Shown here: positions 9,914 to 17,908 of the stretch, one piece after another | How positions within the stretch are numbered: the first letter of the stretch is position 1 | Layout of the letters: each line of letters begins with the position of its first letter | Assembly: GCF_003605435.1 (NCBI RefSeq) | Contig: NZ_QXQB01000003.1 | Location: forward strand, 434,001 to 498,000 | Length of the DNA: 64,000 nucleotides | Reading direction: 5' to 3' | DNA from: Paenibacillus pinisoli | GTDB lineage: Bacteria > Bacillota > Bacilli > Paenibacillales > Paenibacillaceae | Made by a program: the position numbers and the translations under genes | Notes under the pieces: model-generated | The model's input: only the letters and a program-made list of their open reading frames with translations | What the model was told of the DNA's origin: nothing | Database searches by the model: none

Positions 9914-11751
9914 GATGAATTCTCCCTTTGATTAGGATTGTCCGGCGGGCGGACTTGTGACAGTGGATTAGGCGCAGGGCGCGGCATAATCTTCGTGCCG
10001 CCGAACATTCTGCGCTGGACCAGCGGCTCAATGGCATACTGAGGCGCAAAGATGCCTAGCGAATCGAATCGCTCCTGCAAGGCAGGGAAGGATGCCTGAT
10101 ACGTCTCAAGCTCCTCCGCTACAACCGTCCACAGCTCCCGTTCCCCGATTGGATACCGGCTTGCCATAAAAGCAATAATCGTACCTACATTCATGAACCA
10201 TAACGCATCCATCAGCATCTCGCTCAAATCCTGCATGCTTCCCATCTCAAAAAAGTCGCCAGGCTCCCCTTCCGCATAAGCGGGATGCAAACGCCCGAAA
10301 TCCGGCACCAGCTCCGGCGCAGCCAGGAATGGCCCGTAATATTCGACGCCCTCGTGGAAATCTCTTAACGCTGCGCGTTCCGGCATGCCGCCTCTATGCA
10401 CCAGCACCATATTCTGACCATGCGACTCCAGCACGATGCCATGGGCGACAAGCAGATGGACAACGGGTATGACGCTCCTGCACAGCAGCTGCCGAAACCA
10501 TGCCTCCATGCCGTATTTGGCAATCCATGGACCAATATAAGCAGTACCGTCTGACTCGGTCGCAGCCAGCGTAAAGAACGGCACCGCTTCTTCTCCCGGC
10601 CGCAGATAACTCTGCACATTTTCCCGCCAGATCGCCCCGATGGCTCCCTCTCCGGCATTCACGGAAATGCCCGCGTACTCATGAAGCAGAATCAGCCCCG
10701 ATTCTTGCAAATAAGGATCGGAGTCTGCCACCTGCTGAAGCCAGGCCGATACGGCTGGCGCCGCTGCCGTGGAATGTACCGTCAAGTGGCGCATCGAAGA
10801 CGTATTGACGATGCCAAGCGACAGCTTCACATCGCCTCGCGCTGCATGGCTGACGCATGACAACGTTCGAATCGATTGTTGAGGTCGGTACGCATCAGAG
10901 CCATAACCTAGCGGCACGATCCGCCCCTCTGCAAGCAAGTCTGAACGCTTCTCCTGAAGGAAGTCCCATTGCCACGGATGCACTGGAAGAATAGCATAGG
11001 CCTCTGAAGACAACCCGCGGGAAGCCAGCACTTCGCAAAACTGCCTCCGGTCCGCTTCCGCCAGTTCTTTGCCGATAAAGCTTCCCCAGTCCTGCTCTTC
11101 CCCCGCATGCCAGCTAAGCTCAACATAAGGGGCAGCCAGCCAAAACAAACGGACGTCCGGCTGATATTCAGGCCCGTAGGCCCGATTATGCTCAGGGGTA
11201 AAACCAATTCGGGATTTATAGCAGGGATGATAGGGGTGTCCCTCCGTCGAGATGCTCTCCAGCTCCGCAAACGATAGGCCTAACAGCTTACGGCCTCCTG
11301 GATGCAATTCCCGTTCTTCCATCCACTGGGCTTGCTTGCGCACCGTCTCCTCCAGCTCTGCGATAAAGGAAGGCAGCACTGTAAGCTCCGGATGGCTCGC
11401 CGCAACCGTCTCTTCCAGAAACAGCGCTATACTATCCGCTTCTCCGCATTCCAGGCCATGTCCCTTGAAGCAATTCCTGAACATCGGGTTCCCGCTCATC
11501 CGAATCATGCCGAACGAATACGACTTCCAGCCCTCGAAGGAATACATTACGCGATTGCCCGCCTTGTCCCTTCCTTTAATGACATACACATCGATATGGC
11601 TCTCGCGCATCTTCAGTCCCGCGCAATAGGATACGGTACTGCGGGCTTCCAATACGTCTTCAAAAATTAAAGCCTCCACCAGTTTGCGAAAAACATGCCT
11701 TCGTGCGATTGCATTCATGTCACTCTTCCCTATTGGGACCTGCTGCTTCAT
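9901..11751 (-). CDS. asbB: NIS siderophore synthetase AsbB (IucC-type)
   Basis: 616 residues. An ATP-dependent, NRPS-independent siderophore synthetase that condenses a second spermidine arm with the citryl intermediate of petrobactin. Family motifs are present: GHPYHPCYKSRIGF (ATP-binding loop) near residue 180, LPVHPWQWDF near 258, SIRTLSCVSH near 296, and AHGIVLESHGQNMVLVHR with the following ALRDFHEG near 440-470. The ferric iron reductase-like C-terminal part is also present. It begins 18 bp after asbA on the same strand. Confidence 0.96.
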   Translation of the reverse strand: MKQQVPIGKSDMNAIARRHVFRKLVEALIFEDVLEARSTVSYCAGLKMRESHIDVYVIKGRDKAGNRVMYSFEGWKSYSFGMIRMSGNPMFRNCFKGHGLECGEADSIALFLEETVAASHPELTVLPSFIAELEETVRKQAQWMEERELHPGGRKLLGLSFAELESISTEGHPYHPCYKSRIGFTPEHNRAYGPEYQPDVRLFWLAAPYVELSWHAGEEQDWGSFIGKELAEADRRQFCEVLASRGLSSEAYAILPVHPWQWDFLQEKRSDLLAEGRIVPLGYGSDAYRPQQSIRTLSCVSHAARGDVKLSLGIVNTSSMRHLTVHSTAAAPAVSAWLQQVADSDPYLQESGLILLHEYAGISVNAGEGAIGAIWRENVQSYLRPGEEAVPFFTLAATESDGTAYIGPWIAKYGMEAWFRQLLCRSVIPVVHLLVAHGIVLESHGQNMVLVHRGGMPERAALRDFHEGVEYYGPFLAAPELVPDFGRLHPAYAEGEPGDFFEMGSMQDLSEMLMDALWFMNVGTIIAFMASRYPIGERELWTVVAEELETYQASFPALQERFDSLGIFAPQYAIEPLVQRRMFGGTKIMPRPAPNPLSQVRPPDNPNQRENSSCSQ

Positions 11752-11769
11752 ATCACCTCTCCATTCCTG

Positions 11770-13629
11770 TTACGCATGACTAGACTGCTGAGCCGTTCTC
11801 TCCCTTCTCCATATCGCTGTAACCAGCCTTGCCTTGCGAATCGCCTCACGGTCAGGAAGCGCTGCGCATAGCGGATTATCCATCTCGGCATAGACCGCTT
11901 GCTCCAGCTCTGTCTCCAGCTCATCCACGTCGTACAGCCGTGTCAGCAAATTCGCCTTGAACCGCAATGTGCGGCGTGTCAGCCAGTCGCGAGCCAGCCT
12001 TGAATGTGCGCCTGGCACTGCGGCCAAGGATTCCAGCTCGTCGCGAAGCTCCATCAGCAGCACCCGCTCATCCAGCAAGCCAAAGACGCCGAACGATTGA
12101 ATCAACCCCAGCATATGATTGACAATGAGATAATAGCCGAAGCGCTCCTCCGCCAGCTCGTCATCATATACGTTCGGACCAGACCCGATCCCGGGAACCA
12201 GCTCCTCCAAATATCCCACTCTCGATCTGGCGTAATAATACCCTTGGCTGTCGCGGTAATAGAAGTGCTCTGGGTAGCCATTAGCGCCAAGCTTCACTAC
12301 GCTGTTCTGCAAATGCGCCTCCAGCGCAATGCCGTATTTGGCATACATCATCATCATGGGCCTCAGCGAAATCGCCAAGTAAGCCCGGAACCAAGCCAAT
12401 CCGGCTTGGGCAACGGAGCATCCCTCCCGCCCCGCCGCCTCTCGGAGTATATTCACAAGCAACGGCTGCGAGCCGCTGGAAGAGATCGCTTCCTGGGTAA
12501 ACGCAGCGGCTAGCAGAACTTTCTCTCCCTGCGGTCCGGCAAAAGGATTCTCCCGTATAATCAGCTCGAATCCGCTCTCTTCCGTATCAGAGTGGCCAAG
12601 CGTCACATAAGCGCCATCCTTCACAATATGGAAGCCGGGACAATGATCCCGAAGCCAAGGCTCAAGCTTGCCGGCCAGACGAGCGGCTTCGAGCGCTCCG
12701 AACAGCTCATGCCTCTTGTTCACCCGCATGGAGTTCGTTATCTTGGCGCGCAGAGACAGCTTATACATATAATCCGAATCAGGCTCGCAGACGGTACGTA
12801 TGGAGGAGGTCGGATAATACATCCTTCCAATTGCCCCTATGTAGATCAGCTTCCCTTGCCGCATCCAGCTCTGGACATGTCCATCATGCAGCAGTTCTTC
12901 TCCCTGCACCGGATGGACGGGAATCCACTTATAGGACGGATCGTGGATGGCTTCTGCAGCAGCAGACGACAGCGCCTCTCCAGGAGCGAGCGACTCCAGC
13001 AGCTCACGCTTAATAATCTCGGTTGCGCCTGCCCTCCATACCGAATCCTCCTCCACAAGACTGTGATGGGCAGCAAAATAATGCAGCTGAAAGCTGCCTT
13101 TCGTCTCGGGCGAATACAGATGCTGTCTCCACTCGGGGAAGCCTTGCCTGCTCTTAGGTGTCGGATGGAATACATGGCCGAATAGAAGGGATTGTTCGGA
13201 CTTCAGGAAAGTAAGCGAAGGACTGTATAGCTCGGGGATATCGCCTGATCGCATCGACAAGAATGCCTCCAGCAGATTGCAGCTCTGGAGCGCGCGCAGT
13301 AGCAGCTCCTTCGTCTCGGAGCCTTCATGCTTCGATCCCAGCTCATCGGCAAGCAGCGATACAGCAGTCGCAATACCGATCGGAGCAGGCTCGCCTGAGC
13401 CGCTCTGCAGGCAAATCGGCAATTGGAACAGATGCCTTCCTGTTGGGGATTTGTAATGCGCTGTTGCAACTAGGGCCAGCTGAGTGGCCGAAAGCGGAAG
13501 CCGCAGCACGTTCATCTCGCCTTCGCTTCCCTTACGCACATGCCACTGGCCTTCACCTGTCTCGCGCAAGTAACAGTTCAGGAAGCTGGTAACGGCGGCT
13601 CTCTCGGCAACTTGCTTCGGATTAACCAT
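11770..13629 (-). CDS. asbA: NIS siderophore synthetase AsbA (IucA-type)
   Basis: 619 residues. AsbA joins citrate to spermidine, the first committed step of petrobactin assembly. The N-terminus VAERAAVTSFLNCYLRETG, the loop FGHVFHPTPKSRQGFPEW near residue 150, WIPVHPVQGEELL, TSSIRTVCEPDSDYMYKLSL, and GIALEAHLQNSVVKL all match the IucA/IucC family and AsbA of Bacillus in particular. First gene of the six-gene operon; GAAGGAG lies about 6 bp before the ATG. A Fur box lies 20-40 bp upstream, so iron starvation should induce the operon. Confidence 0.96.
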   Translation of the reverse strand: MVNPKQVAERAAVTSFLNCYLRETGEGQWHVRKGSEGEMNVLRLPLSATQLALVATAHYKSPTGRHLFQLPICLQSGSGEPAPIGIATAVSLLADELGSKHEGSETKELLLRALQSCNLLEAFLSMRSGDIPELYSPSLTFLKSEQSLLFGHVFHPTPKSRQGFPEWRQHLYSPETKGSFQLHYFAAHHSLVEEDSVWRAGATEIIKRELLESLAPGEALSSAAAEAIHDPSYKWIPVHPVQGEELLHDGHVQSWMRQGKLIYIGAIGRMYYPTSSIRTVCEPDSDYMYKLSLRAKITNSMRVNKRHELFGALEAARLAGKLEPWLRDHCPGFHIVKDGAYVTLGHSDTEESGFELIIRENPFAGPQGEKVLLAAAFTQEAISSSGSQPLLVNILREAAGREGCSVAQAGLAWFRAYLAISLRPMMMMYAKYGIALEAHLQNSVVKLGANGYPEHFYYRDSQGYYYARSRVGYLEELVPGIGSGPNVYDDELAEERFGYYLIVNHMLGLIQSFGVFGLLDERVLLMELRDELESLAAVPGAHSRLARDWLTRRTLRFKANLLTRLYDVDELETELEQAVYAEMDNPLCAALPDREAIRKARLVTAIWRRERTAQQSSHA

Positions 13630-13648
13630 AGTTCTCCTTCTTCCTAAT

Positions 13649-13668
13649 TAATAATGATTATCAGTATC
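13649..13668 (-). promoter_or_regulatory. Fur box of the asb operon
   Basis: TAATAATGATTATCAGTATC on the plus strand matches the 7-1-7 Bacillus Fur pattern TGATAATNATTATCA at 14 of 15 positions (13649-13663) and the 19-bp Fur consensus at all but two. It sits 20 bp upstream of the asbA start. A TATAAT hexamer on the minus strand (about 13672-13677) abuts it, so bound Fur-Fe would block RNA polymerase. Confidence 0.9.
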
Positions 13669-13760
13669 AATATTATAAGGGTTCTATCTGAAGGTATACA
13701 TAGACAAAAATTCCAATTCTTATGGATAATTTATTCACTCTCTCATGCACTTTCATGCAC

Positions 13761-13797
13761 AAAAAAAGCCCCCGCGCCATAAGGAGCGGAAGCTTTC
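13761..13797 (-). terminator. terminator of the cytochrome c gene
   Basis: Minus-strand hairpin AGCTTCCGC / GCGGGGGCT (with G-T pairs) followed by seven T residues, 16 bp beyond the stop of the cytochrome gene. It also separates that gene from the asb promoter. Confidence 0.8.
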
Positions 13798-13812
13798 GTT
13801 TGCCAAGACCTG

Positions 13813-14199
13813 TTATTTCATCGATGCCAGCCAATTCGACAACGTATCGATATCGGCGCTGCTCAGCTTATCCTTGTATGCCGGCATGCCGCCTCGGCCG
13901 TTCGTAATCGTCGCCTTGATCTCGTCTACGGATAACTTGGCGCCTACCTTCGTCAGGTTCGGACCTACGCCGCCCGTCATATCAACTGCGTGACAGCCGA
14001 TGCAATTCTGTTTGTAGATCGCTTCAGCCGCTGCCGCATCGACGGCTCCCCCTCCTGCATTATTGCCGCCATTCGTAGCCCCATTGTTTGTGCCGGTGTT
14101 GGTTCCGCCGTTATTTTTGTTTCCTCCGCCGCAAGCGGACAGAGCAATTACAAGCACAACAGCCGCAACTAGCAATAACCACTTCATATTGCGCATCAT
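13813..14199 (-). CDS. cccB: cytochrome c-551 lipoprotein (CccB-like)
   Basis: 128 residues. A lipoprotein signal (MMRNMKWLLL.. with lipobox LSAC at about residue 20) is followed by a Gly/Asn/Thr-rich flexible linker and a small class I cytochrome c domain: heme attachment motif CIGCH and the Met ligand in RGGMPAY. It is tethered to the outer face of the membrane as a one-electron carrier. The open frame extends upstream, but AAGGAGG lies 7 bp before the ATG at 14199. It is divergent from tatC and close to a gluconate-dehydrogenase-like enzyme that lacks its own cytochrome subunit here, so it may be its electron acceptor (inference). Confidence 0.93.
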   Translation of the reverse strand: MMRNMKWLLLVAAVVLVIALSACGGGNKNNGGTNTGTNNGATNGGNNAGGGAVDAAAAEAIYKQNCIGCHAVDMTGGVGPNLTKVGAKLSVDEIKATITNGRGGMPAYKDKLSSADIDTLSNWLASMK

Positions 14200-14393
14200 G
14201 AAATAGCCTCCTTGATTGGTAAATCTGTTATTACATTTCCCTATATTCGGCTTCCTATTCAACTTCCTATCGCCTTGCTCAGCTTCCCAAGCAGAGATTC
14301 CAGCGCGAACGCATAACGATTCGCAGGGTGGACACCATAAGGTAAGGTCATGACAGTATTTAGCAAAATCCATCTAATTGCCGAGGTGATGCC

Positions 14394-15128
14394 ATGAATA
14401 CGCAAGAGGATCTTATCGGCCATCTTGCGGAGCTGAGAAAGCGGCTGATCGTCGTTGCGGCGAGCTTCCTTGCGGCCATGTGCGGAGGCTTGTACGCTTC
14501 CCCGCATATATTGCGCTACATCAAAGCCGGACCGACAGCGGAGTCGGTGGAATGGAACGTCTTTTCGTTCACGGACGGCCTATTCATTTACTTGCGCTGC
14601 GCTTTTCTGTTCGCAATCCTGTTCGTGCTGCCCGTCCTGCTCTATCAGCTATGGGCTTTCGTCAGGCCGGGACTAACGTCGACAGAGGCAAAGGGAACAT
14701 TGGCTTATGTCCCGGTATCCTTTGCGCTCTTCCTGGCCGGCGTGTGCTTCAGCTACTTCCTCGTCTTCCCCATGATGATGCAGTTCATGATGGAGATGAA
14801 CCATAACATAGGCGCTGTAGAGACATACGGCATCGACCGGTACTTCTCGTTTATGTTCAGCATCGTATTCCCCCTTGGGGTCGCCTTCGAGATGCCGCTC
14901 GTCATGCTGTTTCTGACCAGGCTCGGACTGCTGACGCCGGAGAGGCTAACCTCGACGCGCAAGTACGCCTATGTGGGACTGGCTGTCGTAGGCGCCTGCA
15001 TCTCGCCGCCGGATTTTGTGTCGCATTTGTCCGTGACCGTCCCGCTGCTCATACTCTTCGAGATCAGCGCGTTTCTGTCGCGCCGTTTTGCCAGGAAGAT
15101 GTCCCAAGCCGCTCCGTCCCCTACTTAA
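14394..15128 (+). CDS. tatC: twin-arginine translocase subunit TatC
   Basis: 244 residues, six predicted membrane helices. Family motifs: HLAELRKRLI at residues 10-19, the segment FVRPGLTSTEA after helix 2, FPLGVAFEMPLVMLFLTRLG, and the loop CISPPDFVSHL. TatC recognises RR signal peptides and forms the translocase with TatA. GAGGTGATGCC precedes the ATG. tatA follows 50 bp later. The substrate candidate is the RR-lipoprotein encoded at 17.9-18.8 kb. Confidence 0.96.
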   Translation: MNTQEDLIGHLAELRKRLIVVAASFLAAMCGGLYASPHILRYIKAGPTAESVEWNVFSFTDGLFIYLRCAFLFAILFVLPVLLYQLWAFVRPGLTSTEAKGTLAYVPVSFALFLAGVCFSYFLVFPMMMQFMMEMNHNIGAVETYGIDRYFSFMFSIVFPLGVAFEMPLVMLFLTRLGLLTPERLTSTRKYAYVGLAVVGACISPPDFVSHLSVTVPLLILFEISAFLSRRFARKMSQAAPSPT

Positions 15129-15178
15129 GAGGTCGTTCGTATTTAAAAGTACTTCAACACAAAAAGGAGTTTTGACAC

Positions 15179-15379
15179 ATGTTCAACAATATTGGCGTTT
15201 CCGGGTTGATCATTATTCTGTTGATTGCGCTTATCGTCTTCGGGCCAGCCAAGCTGCCGCTGCTCGGCCGGGCGTTCGGCGATACGCTTCGCGAATTCCG
15301 CAGCTCGACACGCGGCATTGTAGAGGAAGACACGACCGCGAAGCTTGACAAGCCGGATGAGCTGGAGAAGCTTCTCTAG
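15179..15379 (+). CDS. tatA: twin-arginine translocase subunit TatA
   Basis: 66 residues. One N-terminal membrane helix ([15 protein letters not shown]), the hinge FGPAKLP, and the amphipathic helix [15 protein letters not shown] followed by a short acidic tail, the standard TatA layout. AAGGAG lies about 11 bp before the ATG. It forms a two-gene tatCA unit, in inverted order to the usual Bacillus tatAC pairs. Confidence 0.95.
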   Translation: MFNNIGVSGLIIILLIALIVFGPAKLPLLGRAFGDTLREFRSSTRGIVEEDTTAKLDKPDELEKLL

Positions 15380-15397
15380 AGGCCCAACTGCAGCAAG

Positions 15398-15564
15398 AAG
15401 GGGCTGTCCCAAAAGGGAAGCAATGAATAAATTAATTCCCAAACGTAGATGAAAAAGCCTTCAAAACCACTGCAAAAGTGAGTTTGAAGGCTTCTTTCTT
15501 GCTTTAAATCTTGTATAAGGTAGGGGCTGCAAAATCATAAAATGACCTATGGGACAGCTCCTGT
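15398..15564. mobile_element. MITE-like element with GGGGCTGTCCCAAAA-type ends
   Basis: GGGGCTGTCCCAAAA at 15400 and the reverse complement of GAGCTGTCCCATA at about 15549-15561 form imperfect inverted ends about 160 bp apart. Between them a second hairpin, AAGCCTTCAAA / TTTGAAGGCTT (15453-15495), is seen and no protein frame. The end sequence resembles ends seen on many Firmicute insertion sequences, so a non-autonomous remnant is likely; the family is not identified. Confidence 0.5.
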
Positions 15565-15617
15565 TTTTTGGGTTAATGAGGCGGCAGCTATTTGTTTGGC
15601 AGCTGCGGGTTACCTTT

Positions 15618-16018
15618 AAGCCGAGTTTCTCGGCTTGCAATTCTGATTCCCGCTCAGCGGCACTCTCTAAGCCGAGTTTCTCGGCTTGCGGCTCTGATTC
15701 CCGCTCAGCGGCACTCTCTAAGCCGAGTTTCTCGGCTTGCGGTTCTGATTTCCGCTCAGCGGCACTCTCTAAGCCGAGTTTCTCGGCTTGCGGTTCTGAT
15801 TTCCGCTCAGCGGCACTCTCTAAGCCGAGTTTCTCGGCTTGCGGTTCTGATTCCCGCTCAGCGGCACTCTCTAAGCCGAGTTTCTCGGCTTGCAGTTCTG
15901 ATTCCCGCTCAGCGGCACTCTCTATGCCGAGTTTCTCGGCTTGCGGTTCTGATTCCCGCTCAGCGGCACTCTCTAAGCCGAGTTTCTCGGCTTAGAGCTC
16001 TGATTTCCGCTCGGTTTA
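15618..16018. repeat. array of 51-bp palindromic repeats (7 full units plus one partial)
   Basis: Each unit begins with the perfect palindrome AAGCCGAGTTTCTCGGCTT followed by a 32-bp segment GC(A/G)(A/G)TTCTGATT(C/T)CCGCTCAGCGGCACTCTCT. Units start at 15618, 15669, 15720, 15771, 15822, 15873, 15924 and 15975, an exact 51-bp period; differences are single-base changes. Because 51 is divisible by three, two frames stay open through the array, but there is no start context and the periodic peptides reflect only the repeat. The same palindrome recurs at about 32793. Confidence 0.93.
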
Positions 16019-16019
16019 A

Positions 16020-16118
16020 CGAGACTGTCCCAAAAGGTAGCTTCTTTAGATAACTGAGGAACGCCCGTCTTACGATTAACCATGCGGCACAACTATTCGC
16101 TTTTTGGACGGTCCCTTT
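16020..16118. mobile_element. second short MITE-like element
   Basis: GAGACTGTCCCAAAAGG at 16020 faces GCTTTTTGGACGGTCCC at 16099-16115, an inverted pair with a few mismatches and the same core as the element at 15.4 kb. No protein frame lies inside. The two elements bracket the 51-bp repeat array. Confidence 0.45.
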
Positions 16119-16164
16119 TGTCTGACCTGTTCTAGAGCAGCCTGCTGCCGGCTTCAGATTCTTT

Positions 16165-17880
16165 TTATACCAGCAATCCGCCGGACTGTCTGTACTTCAG
16201 AATCCCTTCCGCCGTACGGTACGCGAATGCGCCTACGGTTGCCGTCGGGTTGTAGCCGGCATTTTGCGGGAAGCTGCTCGCGCCTACGACAAACACATTG
16301 TCCGCATCCCACATTTGGCTGAAGTTGTTGACAGCGGATGTGCCCGGTTCAGCTCCCATAATGACGCCGCCGGTATTGTGCGTAGACTGGTACGACATAA
16401 TCTCATACGGTCCAAGCTCCTTCAGATAATCCACCTTGTCGGCGCCCATCTCCTTCACGATCTCGTTGCAGCGTTCTGCGAGGTACTTCGCCAGATTCTT
16501 GTCCTGATCGCGGAAGTCGAACGTAATGCGCATGAGCGGATCGCCGAATGTATCCTTGTACGTCGGATCAAGGTCAATGAAATGCTGCTTGAAGGACATG
16601 GATGAGCCTTGCGCGCCAACGGCAAGCGTACGGTTCGCATAATGAAGCGACTGCTTCTTGAATTCCGCGCCCCAGCTAGCCGTGCCGGATGGAACCGTAT
16701 TGTTCTGAATCGGCCGCGCGCCTGTCTGGCTTATCGCGATTACGCCGCCATGGATAAAGTCGACATTGGAATGGTCGAAGTTATCGCCATTGTAATCATC
16801 GAGCGATACGCCGAGCGAGCCGGCGCCTGCGAATGTATTGAATTCTTTATTTTCGAAAAATCCGACCGCGCTGCCCTTGATAACCTGATAAGCATAGTTT
16901 TTGCCGACAACGCCCCTACCGCTGGACGGATCATAAGGCTGTCCTAACTTAGATGTGAGCAGCAGCCGCACATTATTGAAGACGTAGCTCGTCACAACGA
17001 CGATATCCGCAGGCTGGATGATCTCTTCGCCTGTAGTGACGTCTATGTACATAACGCCAGTCGCTTTGCCGCCCTTATGGAGAATGCGCCGTACATTGGA
17101 GTGCGTGCGGATTTGGAATTTGCCTGTCTTGTTCGCTACCGGAATGACCGTCACGACCGGATCGGCTTTGGCTCCGTACTCGCAGCCGTACCGCTCGCAG
17201 TAGCCGCAATATTGGCAAGCCGCGCGCGCAACGCCGTCCGGATTCGTATAATTCTCCGACAGATTGGCCGCCGGCATCATATACGGATTCAGCTTCAGCT
17301 TCTTGGCTGCATCGGTGAACATCTGCATTCCCGGCGTCTTCTTCATGGGAGGAGTCGGATACTCGCTGCTGCGCTTGCCGCCAAGCGGGTTGGGCTCCCC
17401 GGAAATGCCCGCCATCTTCTCGAACTTGTCGTAATACGGCTCCAGCTCATCATACGTAATTCCGTAATCTTGGATCGTCATATCCGCGGGAATTTTGTTT
17501 TTGCCATAGCGTTCAATCGTTTTGCTTCTGATCTCAAAATCATACGGCAGGAAACGATAAGTCTGCCCGTTCCAGTGAACGCCAGAGCCGCCAAGCCCGT
17601 CTCCAAGCAGGAAGGAGCCGTACTGGCGCATCGGCAAGGCGCGCACCTTGTCGTTGCTGCGGAACGTAATCGTTTCTTTGGACAAATCCTGCATCATCTC
17701 GTAGCGCATGGAATAACGAAGCTCGTCATGCACCATGAAGTAATCCTCTGTCTTGCGCTCCTTGCCTCTCTCCAGTCCGACGACATTCAGGCCGGCTTTG
17801 GTCAGCTCCGCCGCGATAATGCCGCCGGCCCAGCCGACGCCGACGATAACAACATCTGTTTTTGGCAATGTCTTGGCCAT
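16165..17880 (-). CDS. GMC-family oxidoreductase, gluconate 2-dehydrogenase alpha-like (FAD) subunit
   Basis: 571 residues. N-terminal Rossmann FAD motif VVIVGVGWAGGIIAAELTKAGLNVVGLERG, the GMC segment GLGGSGVHWNGQTYRF near residue 120, a Cys-rich stretch AACQYCGYCERYGCEYGAK near 240, and the C-terminal active-site region STHNTGGVIMGAEPGTSAVN and VGASSFPQNAGYNPTATVGAFAYR with the His/Asn pair. There is no signal peptide: GGGAGGATAGG directly precedes the ATG at 17880, so the upstream open codons are not used. It lies 28 bp after the Tat-signal subunit, so export as a folded hitchhiker with that subunit is likely. The substrate (gluconate, sorbitol or other polyol) is not determined. Confidence 0.9.
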   Translation of the reverse strand: MAKTLPKTDVVIVGVGWAGGIIAAELTKAGLNVVGLERGKERKTEDYFMVHDELRYSMRYEMMQDLSKETITFRSNDKVRALPMRQYGSFLLGDGLGGSGVHWNGQTYRFLPYDFEIRSKTIERYGKNKIPADMTIQDYGITYDELEPYYDKFEKMAGISGEPNPLGGKRSSEYPTPPMKKTPGMQMFTDAAKKLKLNPYMMPAANLSENYTNPDGVARAACQYCGYCERYGCEYGAKADPVVTVIPVANKTGKFQIRTHSNVRRILHKGGKATGVMYIDVTTGEEIIQPADIVVVTSYVFNNVRLLLTSKLGQPYDPSSGRGVVGKNYAYQVIKGSAVGFFENKEFNTFAGAGSLGVSLDDYNGDNFDHSNVDFIHGGVIAISQTGARPIQNNTVPSGTASWGAEFKKQSLHYANRTLAVGAQGSSMSFKQHFIDLDPTYKDTFGDPLMRITFDFRDQDKNLAKYLAERCNEIVKEMGADKVDYLKELGPYEIMSYQSTHNTGGVIMGAEPGTSAVNNFSQMWDADNVFVVGASSFPQNAGYNPTATVGAFAYRTAEGILKYRQSGGLLV

Positions 17881-17908
17881 TCCTATCCTCCCTTTCCTGT
17901 GGGCTCCG

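Noticed and set aside
15549..16053. Two overlapping open frames of about 150 codons over the 51-bp array
   Set aside because: They stay open only because 51 is a multiple of three; products are a 17-residue periodic peptide without start signal, signal sequence or ribosome site.
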